Shown: one piece after another, positions 53,562 to 64,000 of the stretch
Layout: each line of letters opens with the position of its first letter
Position numbering within the stretch: the stretch's first letter is position 1
Origin: Litoditis marina
Lineage: Eukaryota; Nematoda; Chromadorea; Rhabditida; Rhabditidae
Direction of reading: 5' to 3'
DNA: 64,000 nucleotides
NCBI GenBank assembly: GCA_964036275.1
Contig: OZ038437.1
Span: 19,202,859-19,266,858 of the forward strand
The notes under the pieces: model-generated
The model's database searches: none
What the model was told of the DNA's origin: nothing
What the model saw: only the letters and a program-made list of their open reading frames with translations
Program-made: the position numbers and the translations under genes

Positions 53562-53609
53562 CCGCGCTGTTCGAAGTTCGATTGCAATCCAGGGTTTCGG
53601 GTCTCCACG

Positions 53610-53904
53610 GTTCTTCAGGATGAATTCTATAACCACCCGGGTTTTTCGGTAACCACTTTTTAAGTTACCTCAGTACCTTAGTAGACAACCGGTTGATAAG
53701 GTGAATTCTATGTCTATCCGGGGTTTTTCGGTAACCACATTTCAAGTTAAGGTAACCGGTTGGTGACCAAAAATTAAAAACCCGTTATCTGATTTTCTAA
53801 CGCGAAATGCGTTTCCCCGTTAGTTTTTACGATGTACGGGTTGTGCGGAATTGGTTCGGTAACCGAAAAAAAACCTGTTAAATGTAGAATTGGCCGTTGT
53901 TCAG
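53610..53904. mobile_element. MULE-like foldback, composite
   Basis: Element 53619-53895 runs from GATGAATTCTATAACC to TGTAGAATTGGCC and is flanked by GTTCTTCAG and GTTGTTCAG, a target duplication matching at 8 of 9 bases. A second internal start (GGTGAATTCTATGTC, ~53700) suggests one copy inserted in another or a rearranged end. Confidence 0.7.
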
Positions 53905-53989
53905 AGAGCTGGACGAGTACAGCCGATCCCCATTAGGTGAATGCATCAGAGTAATTAGCGGGTTGGTCGAAAACGAAGGACTGCATGAG

Positions 53990-54240
53990 GGTGAATTCTA
54001 TATTTATAACCGGTTTTTTGTGATCCAACAGGTTTTTAGTAACATTTTTCGTGGGTTACCTGAGCAGGTAACCGGTTAGTAGTTTTAAATGAAAGCCGGC
54101 TTATCTTCGATTGAATCCAAAACTTGGTTTCAAGTGTTATGGTGACCGGATTTCAGTTTCCGGGTACTTCCAGGTAACCGGAAAAACAAACCGGTTACCA
54201 AACACCGCTTAGGTTACCTTTTTTCATTCAAAAACCGGAC
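53990..54240. repeat. decayed GGTAACC foldback
   Basis: Starts GGTGAATTCTATATTTATAA and CCGG, with repeated AACCGGTT and GGTTACC motifs; the right end is lost. Same family as 55499-55772. Confidence 0.55.
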
Positions 54241-54308
54241 AACAACACGACACAGTATGAAACCTTGGCTTCATTTATAATTGACAGTTGGCGATTGAGT
54301 GAAATGAC

Positions 54309-54556
54309 GGCCAATTCACTGAAGAACCGGACTCTTCCCGAACCGAACCAAACCGACCGAACCAGATCGTATACAATGTGAAATGAGTGGGGATCCACTT
54401 ATTTTACCTAGTATACGACATATTTGTTTAAACCATGCTTACTGTCGGTCGGTTAACTTCAATGGAGGACTGGTCGGCTTAGAATGTCGGTTCGGTTCTC
54501 CAGTGACCGGTATGCGGTTCGGTTCGGGAAGTACACGGTTCTTGAGTGAATTCGCC
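54309..54556. mobile_element. 248 bp foldback element with GGTTCGG arms
   Basis: Left GGCCAATTCACTGAAGAACC and right end (reverse complement GGCGAATTCACTCAAGAACC), followed inward by TTCCCGAACCGAACC on both sides. No clean target duplication: the eight flanking bases match at six positions at best. Similar GGTTCGGTT phrases occur at 60515-60720. Confidence 0.65.
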
Positions 54557-55489
54557 TAAATGGCTGGCGGTAAACTCATTTATTGCATCATTTTTCACCC
54601 GATCTCCGCCTCTGGGCCAGAAATGAAAAAAAATATGAGAAAAATCGCATTGAAAACCCGATTTTAGAATTATATAACAGAAAAATGGCGCGATTTTCCG
54701 GTTTTCGCGTTTACTAGTTTATCAATGGGTCTCATAGCGCAGTGAGTACGGTAGTGCGCGCGGCAATCACAAATTTTCAAATTCCGAAGTGAGCGATTTA
54801 TTCTGACTGTGAAAAAAACTAATTGATTTAATCGCTATACTTTATTCTTCACTTTTGAATTTCGTTTTATTTCTATCTTGTTGTTCGGATGTGAGTAAGG
54901 TTACTATTGCCGTGCAAGCAAACTTACAGGGACCTACTAATTACCGCACCTACCGCACCGCTGAAATACCGCACCGCGATTTGAAAATACCGCACCGTAC
55001 CGCACCAGCGCAAATTTGCGTATTTTTTCGAAAATTTCAAAATCTCCAATTTTGCAAGCAATTGTTCCTAAAGCAGAAATCCTAATCTTTCATCACTTGA
55101 AAACAAACATAGTGATCTCGAGAAAACGTTCTTTCAAACTTTCTCACTAGAAGACCATACGCTTATACGCTTTCCGTATTGCATTTTCCTTTTCTGTTGG
55201 GTAACCCTCACATGATCATGTCACTTTCATGAGTTATCGAATGTATAGAAGAAGCTGCTCATCATTTCAAAAGAAAAGTACTGGGGAGTACCCATGATGA
55301 TGGCTTTTTCTCCACTACTTAAAACTATGTCATGAACGTCAGATATACCGTAAAACTAATGAACGCCGGCCTCGCACCTGACTCAAGTGTGCTTTTCATT
55401 TCTAGTTTCTAGAACCGTTTTGCACAGCCGTTTTTGTAACGCTTCCATCAGTACAAATATATATTATATGTGAATAATACGAGACACGA

Positions 55490-55781
55490 CAGGATGGAGG
55501 CCAATTCTATATCTAACCGGGTTTTTAGGTAACCTAACCTTTTTTTGGTAACCTATTTTTCAGGTTACTTAGTAGGTAACCTGGAAGTAACCTGAAACTA
55601 AAATCCGGTTACCGCTCAAACTAACGGTAAAAACAACATTTTGCGTCAGAAAAACAGGTAACCGGTTTTTCATTTTAGGTTACCAACCGGTTACCTACTG
55701 AGGTAACCTGAAAAATAGGTTACCAAAAAAGGGTTAGGTTACCTAAAAACCCGGTTAGATATAGAATTCACCCAGGATGGA
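55490..55781. mobile_element. MULE-like foldback inside element X
   Basis: Element 55499-55772 starts GGCCAATTCTATATCTAACC and ends with the inverted GGTTAGATATAGAATTCACC. The exact 9 bp duplication CAGGATGGA lies at 55490-55498 and 55773-55781. Arms are near-perfect GGTAACC-rich inverted repeats of ~120 bp. This is the best preserved member of the family. Confidence 0.92.
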
Positions 55782-56939
55782 ACGTATACGTGACCTCGCA
55801 TTTAGTAACTTAACGGTGATTGATTCTAAACGTGAAAATATGTTTTCTTCTATCTGTGTTCATGAGAGCTGGATCACTGCATCGACAGACAGTTTGCTCC
55901 TAACGAAGTCCTAGCTGCTACGACAACAGTTTTGAGAGATCCGAACTGGCTAACTCTGCAATGATCAACTACTTTGCTGTTGGTCCGACATATTAAATAC
56001 CGGGCTTGCTTTTTGTTGTTTCAAGAATACCCAAATTATCGTTATTATCGATGAACCTTTTTGGAAACAGTCGGAAAATATCTTAGATGCAGGCTTCGAC
56101 GAATATAGTGACCAATTTGCAGTTGAGTATAGAAAACATTACGCTTAACTTACTTTTACCAGGGTTTGATATTTTGATCCCTTGCAGGATTACCATAATA
56201 CGGTTCTCGTTTATTCATTGGCAATGGTTGTCAATTTTAGGCAGAAAACGAAATCCTCTAAATATTTCAGGTTTGGATAGCTCATTCTTTTAGAAGAGCT
56301 GAAAGGATCTCTAGACAAATGAACTGACTGAAAACTATTTTTCGAAACACAATTCAGAATATTTCCACTATTCCTGCAGAAAAAGGAAATAAACTAATTG
56401 TGCTCGGTCATTAAACATCATGTTCAGACTTGCTGTATCTAAAGTGATGAAAAGGATAGGATTTCTGCTTTAGAAACTATTTTAATTGCAAAATTAAAGA
56501 TTTTGTATTTTTTGGAAAAAATACGCAAATTTGCGCTGGTGCGGTACGGTGCGGTATTTTCAAACTAAGACAATGGGGGCCCAGTCGCCGCCCAGTCTGG
56601 GCCCAGTCGCCGCCCACATGTGGCCCAGTAGCGGCCAGTCAGCGCGTTAGTAGGCCCAGAGTGGGCGGCGAGTGGGCCTAGACTGGGCGGCGACTGGGCC
56701 CAGACTGGGCGGCGACTGGGCCAAAAAAGTATAAAAAACTTCCCTGGGCTCAGAAAAACGGAAATAATGAAAGGGTTTGATCCCGTTGAAGCAGGACTAA
56801 AATAGTTGATTAATATCATTCATTCATACGACAAAACATCAACAACAACGATATCCGAAAAGATATCAAAAATGTTCATTTCAACTTCAAACTAAACAAT
56901 TGATTATAAACTACTTCGGTATTCAAGATCTATCTAAAC

Positions 56940-57079
56940 TATACTGAAAGTTAAATGAGTAGTCACGTGAAGTTTGTATTCTAATGAGGTATTCTAATCA
57001 TGGACTTGGTCATTGCATGTTTCTCAATTCTGCTGTGTTTGACATGTTTCACGTGACTATGCAATTGACTAACAGTGTT
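56940..57079 (+). mobile_element. MITE family A copy inside element Y
   Basis: TATACTGAAAGTTAAATGAG start, a TTGGTCATTGCATGTTTCTC core, and CAATTGACTAACAGTGTTA end. Diverged relative to other copies. Confidence 0.72.
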
Positions 57080-57207
57080 ACAAACTCGAAAACCTACTTA
57101 ATTTTCGGATTTGCAGACATGACCGAACGATCAAATGCCGTGGATTCCCATGAACAGGCTACTTTTCGTGAAATAGTGATTCTACTGGCATACAGTCCTA
57201 GTTCTGA

Positions 57208-57440
57208 CATATAATGGGCCAATTTTATATCTAACCAGGTTTTCAGGTAGATTGACCGTTTTTTCAGGTTACTTGAGTGGGGAACCTTGTGACCTAGAAA
57301 CGGAATCCGGTTAGCCTCAAAAGTAACAGTAAAGATAAATTTTCGGCTCGAATTAGAGGGTAACCTATTTTTGATTTCGGGAAAAAAGGTTACCAAAAGA
57401 CCTAAAAACCAGGTTTGATATTGAATTCACCATATGGTGG
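57208..57440. mobile_element. diverged MULE-like foldback inside element Y
   Basis: Element ~57217-57431: GGCCAATTTTATATCTAACC to TTGATATTGAATTCACC. Flanks CATATAATG (left) and CATATGGTG (right, sharing the terminal C) agree at seven of nine positions, consistent with an old 9 bp duplication. Confidence 0.6.
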
Positions 57441-59071
57441 TCAATTACAGCACATTACGGTAAAAATACAAAAACATCATGAGAAACTAACGAATGACCA
57501 CGATACTATCACTTCCGTTGAATGAAGTAATAACCAGCATAGGCCTCTTCAGTGGTTTCGCTCCTTTCTCCTGCACATCAAAGTTCCAACAAGTCCGGCT
57601 CTGAAATAAGTTTTCTGTGGGTAAGAAATGGCTGCATTTATTGGAATTCGTCATTCAGCACACACCCATTTTACATCTGAGAGAGTGAGGAGTTGAGGTG
57701 AACATGCCGCGATCATATCGAGGAACGATCTATGGTTGAAGTCGGGTGAACGTAGTTAGGTTGATTTGCATATACACCAATTTGCAACTTGAAAACAGGC
57801 ATTGTTTTGTGCCGTTTACGTGTTTACGAAGAACTTTTTTCTCGCGTTGGGTGCAACAACTGGTCCACAGCTCAGAAACTACTTGAATTACCTTAGAAGT
57901 GAGAGCCGTGTCTAAATTATTCACTGTTACAGATTGTAACGGATCATATTTTGCTTTAATCATCACAATTTTCAGACATTACGCGAATACGTCAAAATAA
58001 ATCAGCAGAGTTAATTTGTGAACATAATGAACGGTATTTCTATACTTTACAAAAAAAGGGTTTTATTTTTAAACCAATTTTACTAGCTAATTCTATGATG
58101 AAACAGTGAAAGTTGTCAGCGAAACCTTGTATCATGTTTGAGAAAAAAATTTGCCTACTTTTCATGCGGCAAAAAAATATGACAAAGTTGTTTTAGGTGG
58201 CACATTGCAAAATATTCCTGAACTGTACTCCAAAATATGTTAAAATATAAAATAAAATATAAAAATATGTATAATACTAGTATAATGTTAAAAGAACAGA
58301 TACGAGTGAATCAGGAAGCGTTTACTGACTGCCTCCTAGAAACATAGTAGTAGGTGTTAATCTTCCTCTAATTCCTGAACGCACCTGTAGAACATCCCAG
58401 AGGTCATTGGCCCAGAGGCCCAGAGGTCAGAGGCCCAGAGGTCATTCTCCGTCATTGGATGAATTCATTGAAAACTCTCTGAAAATTAAATTTTGGAACG
58501 ATGAAAATGCACCAAACAATGATCCAAAATGTAAATAGCCAAATCAGTTTTCCAGTTTACAAAATTTTGTTATTTGAAACGAATAAATTTGTGATATGGA
58601 TCGTTTGCAAATGAATCCCGGAATGATTCACAGAGTACTGAGAAATAACAGAGCACACTTGAGTCAAAAAATTAACATTTGGGAAATAAGGCTAAAAATG
58701 ACGTAATGAGCTTGAACTGATTTGATGATAACCTTACGTTGGCCAAAAACACTTCGAAATATTCCATAACAAAAGTATATTACAAAAAAAATGATATAAA
58801 ATAACTATAAACAAGAAAAACGAACTGAAAATATAAGTTGAAAATTTGAGTTTTGAGTTCGAGAGGTGCGTCGCGGTCAACCGCGACGCAGCTTTGGAAT
58901 GGATGACCCGCCCCCACTGGCGGGCAGGTGGGCGGCGACTGGGCCGGAACTCGCGGCTAGTGGGCCGACCCACCCGAGTGGGCGGCAACTGGGCCCCCAT
59001 TGTCTGAGAATCGCGGTGCGGTATTTCACCCGGTGCGGTAGGTGCGGTAATTGGTAGGTCCCAAACTTACA

Positions 59072-59474
59072 TTGACCGATTTATACGTTTGTAAAATTGT
59101 AAAAAAAAAAATAAGAAATTTAATAAACGTAATTAATTGTATATGCTTTTTTGCGGGTTAATATTCATCTGATTAGCAGGGATTGAAGTAATTGGAGTTT
59201 TTTGCTCTGCGTTAAGTCATTAATCAACCAAAACCTGGTTGGCTACTAACCAATAAATGCTCATTTACACAGCCGGGGTCACACTTTTGATGTCTGTTTC
59301 TGGAATGAATGTCGTTTAATAGTAATTCCCGCCACTTTGACCATTTCAGGGAGTATACCATTCCAGTGTATTCATTTAACTTCTTAAATATGACGTACTT
59401 TGTTGCTTGGTTTGAGCTGGTTCCGTACCGAAGGCCGATTTTCTTATTTTCACTTCAATATTGGCAGGTAAAAA
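59072..59474. promoter_or_regulatory. 5' flank of the lysine-rich gene
   Basis: AT-rich with no repeats recognised. It ends in a TATTGGCAG acceptor-like site 8 bases before the ATG, a plausible spliced-leader acceptor. No core promoter motif is claimed. Confidence 0.4.
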
Positions 59475-62467
59475 ATGTCGTTGAGCGGAGAAATTGATCG
59501 GAGTGCGCAAGATATGACGGACCAGGAACTGTTGGACAAGGTATGTGTGTTTTACTTACTCTGGCAAACTCGGTTGACTAACCAGAAAAAAAACGCTGTT
59601 TTCAAGATACTGGACAAATGTAGTGTTTTTGTGTGTTTTACTTACTCTGGCAAACTTGACTAAATAGTCAGGAAAGTCGGTTTTCATGGATACTCTGAAC
59701 AGATTTAATAATTTTCGGCACACAACCATGAATCGATGTATTTTGTTCGGAACAAAGTTGTCTCCATCTCAATGAGTTACTTGTATTGTTATTTCCAACT
59801 AAATGATCGCACTAGTTCACTGTTTCCCACTGGTTGTTCACTTCTTACTCGTTTCGGGCTTTTTTTGGAATGTTAAGCTATTGGTTCGAAGGTCTAAAGA
59901 GAAAATATGCCGATATTTATGGGTAATTTCTCGCGAGTTGAGAATTCATTTCTACAGTTCATCAGAAGTGCATTTTTTATTTCAATAATATGTGGAAGCT
60001 CACGATTTTGCATTAATTTCAGACCAGTTCGGACCAAACGTTTGCCCGTTTTTCCATTCATTCTTACTATTTTTCAGTTTCAAATGGTTCAGTTCCGGGT
60101 GGTGATTCCCCAGCGGGAACAGAAGCTGGTCCACGATTTTATTAAAAATGAAGTTAGTTGAAGCTTGAAGTTTGTCTCATTTATCAAATCAAACTATGAA
60201 TACTTGACGGGGTAATTTCCTGTCAACTTGATAAATTTCAAAGTTCATGTGTGGGAAGTGGCAATATAGCTTGTTTCGTTGTAGACTTGTAGTTTGATAT
60301 AGGAACATGCCATATCTTACGAGTGTTGACCGAAAATCAACGGAATCAAACTACAAACAGAGGCATTCTTTGTAACCGTATATGATGGTATAGTGACATT
60401 GGCCGGGTTCGTACTTCTTACTGCCAGATAACATCATACACCAGTAAAGCTGTCCGAATAGCCACACCAAAAAACGGGCTCCCTTTTGACAATGTTTTGC
60501 GGCAAATTTCTTTCCGAACCAGTTGGTTCGGTAAAAAACCGAACCACTTGGGTACTCGAAGCGACAGGAAACCGAACCAAACCCTAACAACCGTTACGTA
60601 GTCGACCAACTTCAGCATTTATTAATTGAATTGGTTCGGTTCCACCCTTGTGAGCCTAGATTTGGTTCGGTTCCGAAACGAACCTCCTGGTTCGGGAAGA
60701 ATCGGTTAGATTTAGGTTAGGGAAAAAGTTAACCTATTTTGCTGTGCTTTTTGCCCCTATCGGATTTGTTAGTGGTTTGATCTCTGTGAATTTGAGGATG
60801 AACTCGGCCATATTGCTGTGTGTGCTGAACAGACTACAATACAAGTTCCTTTTTATACTGTTAGTCAATTGCACAGTCACGTGAAACATGTACATGTTCA
60901 ACACAGCAGAACCCAAAAACGTTCAATGATAAAATGCGCGATTCCTCATTAGAATGCTAACTTTACGTGACTATTCCATTTACTTCTAGTATAATCATTT
61001 TTCAGAAAAAGAAAGGTTATCAGAAGAAATGGAGAGCCGCGGCCAAGCAGAGGAAAGCTGAAGAGAAAAAGAAGGAGCTGGAGGAGGCAGAGAAGGAACT
61101 CAAAAAGAAAAGCGCTAAAAGGTTGGTCGCACACACTACTCATTCACTAGTCAACAAGAAGTACTCGGTTGTTAGAATGAAACACGTGAAAATGATGATG
61201 TTGCATTAAACATAGACAAATTTCCTCGTTTTCGGCGAAAAAATAGACCGTTTATCGATTTTTCTGGCCATTCGGACAACTTTATTGGGAATGACACCAG
61301 TAAAATCGTTTGATTGGTCTTTTGGCGCTGCTTGGGAGGCACCAGTATGGTGTGACTATCCTCCAAAATGGGCTCGTTTTTCATAATGGATTCGTGAAAA
61401 TCGGAATTTTCTTGAGTTTGAACCGAAAACAGCCTAATCATCTTCATTCTGAACTGAATAGAGCCAGTTTCTTGAAATCTTTCTGACTAGGTGGACATCT
61501 TTACTGGCTTACAGGTTCCATACTTCAGCAAAGTATTCCAAACAGTCAGGAAACTTCAAAAAAAGAGCTGGCTTTTTGCCAAAATAGGGGAAACTTGTCT
61601 ATTTATGCAAAATCGAGAAGTTCACAACTGAGTCCAAGACTGAATTGTCATGTGAAAAGTTTCTTTACTTTCACTTTCGAATATTTCATTCATAAAATGG
61701 ATTCCTCCCTTAGAATGGTGCAATGTTATATCTGCCTCTGGTTCACAGTTCACACAGCGAAACTAGCTGCCATCATACCCCAGTTAAGTTGTCCGAATAG
61801 CCAGAAAAAAATATGGAAACGGGCTATTTATTGCAGAAAACGAGCAAATTTGTCTGTTTTTCATTAAAAATCATCGGTTTCCACGTGTGTAAATCTAAAA
61901 ACAGACTCCTTTTTGGTCGGAAAGTTGCACCTTAGTGGTGTCTGGCTGCCATTCAGTAGAAAAGGGTGTAGATGTGTGGTTTTTGGTAATTAGGTCTGAA
62001 CAGGGGTGACTATAAGTTGCACGCGTTCAACATTTTTAGGGGGTAGGGGTCGTAAAAGCCCCGACAGGGACGAAAATTTCTGAAATCATGAGGAACAAAG
62101 ACGAATTGCCGATGAGCGATGCAAAAATCTTAAAAACTGTTTGATCACCCTTCTCGGGTCTGAAAAATATAGTTTGGTCAAACCGTCCCGAATTGGGTTC
62201 ATTTAATGATTTGGGCGACGAGATATCAATATCAATGACACTGATCTCCAGCGAAGTAGAAAACTTAGAACCTTTTGCTTCACGTTTGAAGTCGTTTCTT
62301 TTCTATTAGCATTTCGATGAAATAGTGAAAAGATGTGAAAAGAAACATATTTGTCCAAACAACCAAAATTGTATTCTTACTTTCATACTATATATACTTA
62401 TTTCAGAACTCGAAGGTCGGGTAGCCGCAAGAAGACTGTTGAGAAGAAGAAGGGCGAACATTTCAAG
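59475..62467 (+). CDS. lysine-rich protein, first four exons, incomplete
   Basis: Exons 59475-59540, 60078-60152, 61006-61121 and 62407-62467 join in frame for 106 residues and end at a GTATGT donor with no stop codon, so the gene continues beyond the window or into an exon I could not identify. The start MSLSGEIDRSAQDMTDQELL is acidic and polar. Exon 2 (QFRVVIPQREQKLVHDFI) may form a helix. Exon 3 is a highly charged stretch, KKKGYQKKWRAAAKQRKAEE followed by heptad-like Lys/Glu/Leu repeats, and exon 4 is basic (TRRSGSRKKTVEKKKGEHFK). The pattern suggests a coiled coil with nucleic-acid or actin-type charge character, but I recognise no family. Exon 3 starts 12 bp after a family A MITE. Confidence 0.75.
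60287..60358. repeat. short palindrome, GTAGTTTGATC family
   Basis: CTTGTAGTTTGAT and ATCAAACTACAAAC arms, diverged loop; in the intron between exons 2 and 3 of the lysine-rich gene. Confidence 0.55.
60854..60993 (-). mobile_element. MITE family A copy adjoining exon 3 acceptor
   Basis: TATACTGTTAGTCAATTGCA to TTACTTCTAGTATA in reverse orientation. The splice acceptor TTTTTCAG of the next exon starts only a few bases beyond, so the upstream branch region is inside or next to the element. Confidence 0.85.
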
Positions 62468-62811
62468 GTATGTTTTCAACACATTTCAATCGTTTTTATT
62501 GATGATACTCAGCGAACCACGATGAATTAGCTGCGTATTCTGAGAGTTTTTCTTCCTTTTTTCTCCGCAAATCATTCGTTATGAGTGAGGAATGACACAG
62601 TGCAGTTCAATTATTGGGCACACGTTAGCAAAGTAAGCAAAGTGTGACTATTTTCCAAAGAGGGGGTTGTATTTCGAATCAACTGCTTGAAAGTTGATGA
62701 TTCAGACTCAAATATAGCCAATTTCCCTCAACGTTGTCGAAACAGAACCCCGTTTGCTCCGGTAATTAGGTCATTAGATGCTCGTGTATACCAGTGGAAA
62801 GAAACTGATGT
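62468..62811. other. intron or 3' spacer
   Basis: Follows the last recognised exon of the lysine-rich gene. No further exon in the required phase was found before the window ends. Confidence 0.35.
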
Positions 62812-62935
62812 TTAAAGAAGGACGATTATGTGGTTCAATCGCAACGCTTCAGCCCTTTAAACCGCAATACGTTTTTCAATTGCAGTTTAAAGGACCGTTG
62901 ACACGAGATTGGTCCACATAATCGTCCTTCTTTAA
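62812..62935. mobile_element. MITE family B, best preserved copy
   Basis: 124 bp: TTAAAGAAGGACGATTATGT at the left and ACATAATCGTCCTTCTTTAA at the right are perfect complements. The inner arms CCTTTAAACCGCAATACG and TTGCAGTTTAAAGG also pair. TTAA at each edge may be part of the target site. Confidence 0.88.
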
Positions 62936-63610
62936 CTTGACGACACCTGAGTTACGATAATTAGGTCAGTCCAATCATGTGTGCCCAATGTCAGTAGAAT
63001 GAGTTGTTCATTTGAACCAACCAGAAATGTTTTGAATATTCTTCAAAAGTCACAAGTTGTTCTAGAAAAGTATGTTCTTATGGTTTTGGATCGAAAATTA
63101 GAATCGCGCGAAGCGCTGCGTGTGAGTTGTGTTTGGTTTGGCCATTGCGCACCCATTTTTGGCTTTCAAACCACAAAAGTCTTCAAATAAAACATTTTTT
63201 CGAAATTTGAAAAAAGAGAGAGCTAGATATCTATTAAATACATGTTGTGTGAAAAAATTAGGAAAATCGGTCATGGTTGAAAAAAGTTATGCTGTCGTGT
63301 CGTTATGAAAATTTCCGTTGTCCCTCGTCGCTCGTCGCGCGTCCCTCGTCCCTCGTCCAATGTCCGCATAGAAAATTATTTTTTAACTACTGGACCAATT
63401 CGGCTGAAATTTGGCACACATGTGTAAACCCCAAAGTTAGCGCGGCCCAAGAAGTTTGGTGAGGTCACGTATCGTTTGGCGCGGGCGCCAATAGGCGCCA
63501 GTAGCAGGAAAATATGTGTTCCCATGGATGAAATGCTCCGAAATTTTGCACAGAGGTTAGATTAGTGAATTCCAGCCTTCTCTGGAAATTTGGTGTCATG
63601 GTTTATGTTT

Positions 63611-64000
63611 GGCGCCAAACGCTGGCGCCCAGTGGCGCCAAATTAGAACAACGCCAGGCAAGTAGGGTAACGAGCGAAATGTTTCACAGATGTCCGAACT
63701 ATGAACATAGTTGACGAATACGGCTTGAATACCAACATTTCTTCGACATTCTGCGCCAATACGGTACTTTATCCGCCAAATGGCGCCAAAATTGAAAATA
63801 GGGTTTCTGAACCAAAAAAACAGTCGGAAATTGTGCTAATTGGTCGAGGCCATTCATTCCAAGTTTTTTGTTACTAATTAGAGTAATTTTATATTTGGCG
63901 CCAAACGCTGGCGCCCAGTGGCGCCAAATTAGAACAACGCCAGGCAAGTAGGGTAACGAGCGAAATGTTCCACAGATGTTCGAACTATGAACATAGTTCA
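63611..64000. repeat. ~286 bp tandem repeat rich in GGCGCC, truncated
   Basis: GGCGCCAAACGCTGGCGCCC at 63611 recurs at 63897. Both are followed by the same ~100 bp including GAACAACGCCAGGCAAGTAG and TATGAACATAGTT. The unit is therefore 286 bp and the second copy is cut by the window edge. A GGCGCC-rich relative begins near 63476 and a CCCTCGTCG-type simple run lies at 63320-63360. Confidence 0.85.

Larger units (their letters stand above)
56565..59008. mobile_element. TIR element Y inserted in the right arm of X
   Basis: Ends are CTAAGACAATGGGGGCCCAG and the complement of CTCAGACAATGGGGGCCCAG, continuing into GCCGCCCA on both sides. Comparing the two arms of X shows the intact sequence would read TTTTCAAATCGCGG, so Y brought in ~2,444 bp and duplicated about two bases (AA). 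The left end carries a further GC-rich palindrome (56573-56722, repeats of GGGCGGCGACTGGGCC). No ORF of note. It contains a family A MITE and a diverged foldback. Confidence 0.85.
54920..59071. mobile_element. MULE-like TIR element X, 4.1 kb, with nested insertions
   Basis: Element 54929-59062 is bounded by GGGACCTACTAATTACCGCA and its near-exact complement (GCGGTAATTGGTAGGTCCC). It is flanked by a perfect 9 bp duplication, AAACTTACA, at 54920-54928 and 59063-59071. The long inverted ends are rich in CCGCACCGTACCGCACC; arm identity runs into the AAATTTGCGTATTTTTTC segment at ~55015 and 56510. The right arm is interrupted by element Y (56565-59008) and the body by a smaller foldback (55499-55772). 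Removing both leaves ~1.4 kb. No transposase was recognised, so the element is non-autonomous or dead. Confidence 0.9.

Noticed and set aside
54728..54790. TAGCGCAGTGAG-like sequence resembling a tRNA box A
   Set aside because: No box B follows at the proper distance and no T arm can be drawn; too degenerate to call.

Overview
This window looks like nuclear DNA of a nematode, most likely Caenorhabditis or a close rhabditid relative. Genes are split by many introns with TTTCAG-type acceptors and GTAAGT/GTGAGT donors, first coding exons sit directly behind TTTTCAG-like sites typical of spliced-leader acceptors, and the AT-rich spaces are filled with short terminal-inverted-repeat (TIR) elements. 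No prokaryotic gene, autonomous transposase, CRISPR array or viral gene was seen. The species is not assigned.

Layout, left to right. 1-880: a 25-26 bp satellite. 881-7904: non-coding DNA with several MITE families and a GA microsatellite. 7905-12662 (minus): a ten-exon gene for an unrecognised acidic 382-residue protein. 12791-13087: a tRNA-derived SINE-like element. 13090-17199: a 2,055 bp tandem duplication carrying two copies of the last two exons of the next gene. 16342-31900 (minus): a complete cytosolic alanyl-tRNA synthetase, 25 exons and 971 residues, every splice phase checked by codon count. Its introns hold a 191 bp-arm inverted repeat, a 130 bp tandem array and a foldback element with a 9 bp target duplication. 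31927-36751: intergenic repeats and a tRNA-like sequence. 36753-37472 (plus): two plausible exons of a small unrecognised gene. 37540-38058: a long CT microsatellite.

40437-53307 (plus): a six-exon gene for a four-pass MARVEL-like membrane protein. Its first intron is 10.1 kb and contains two ~3.4 kb direct repeats, the second carrying a 21-unit, 149 bp tandem array. 53401-59062: MITEs and foldback elements, ending in a 4.1 kb TIR element with a perfect 9 bp target duplication that has been invaded by at least two further elements, one of which contains still more insertions. 59475-62467 (plus): the first four exons of a lysine-rich coiled-coil-like protein, running off the right edge. 63611-64000: a GGCGCC-rich ~286 bp repeat.

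The genes show no sign of a shared pathway. The synthetase is housekeeping, the MARVEL protein is a membrane protein, and the other products are unrecognised. The two minus-strand genes are too far apart (3.7 kb, or 1.6 kb from the spare 3' end) for a typical nematode operon. The most notable features are structural: the near-identical duplication of the synthetase 3' end, a possible in-frame alternative donor in synthetase exon 17, the long intronic hairpin, and the layered MULE-like elements with 9 bp target duplications. I found no convincing new gene system.
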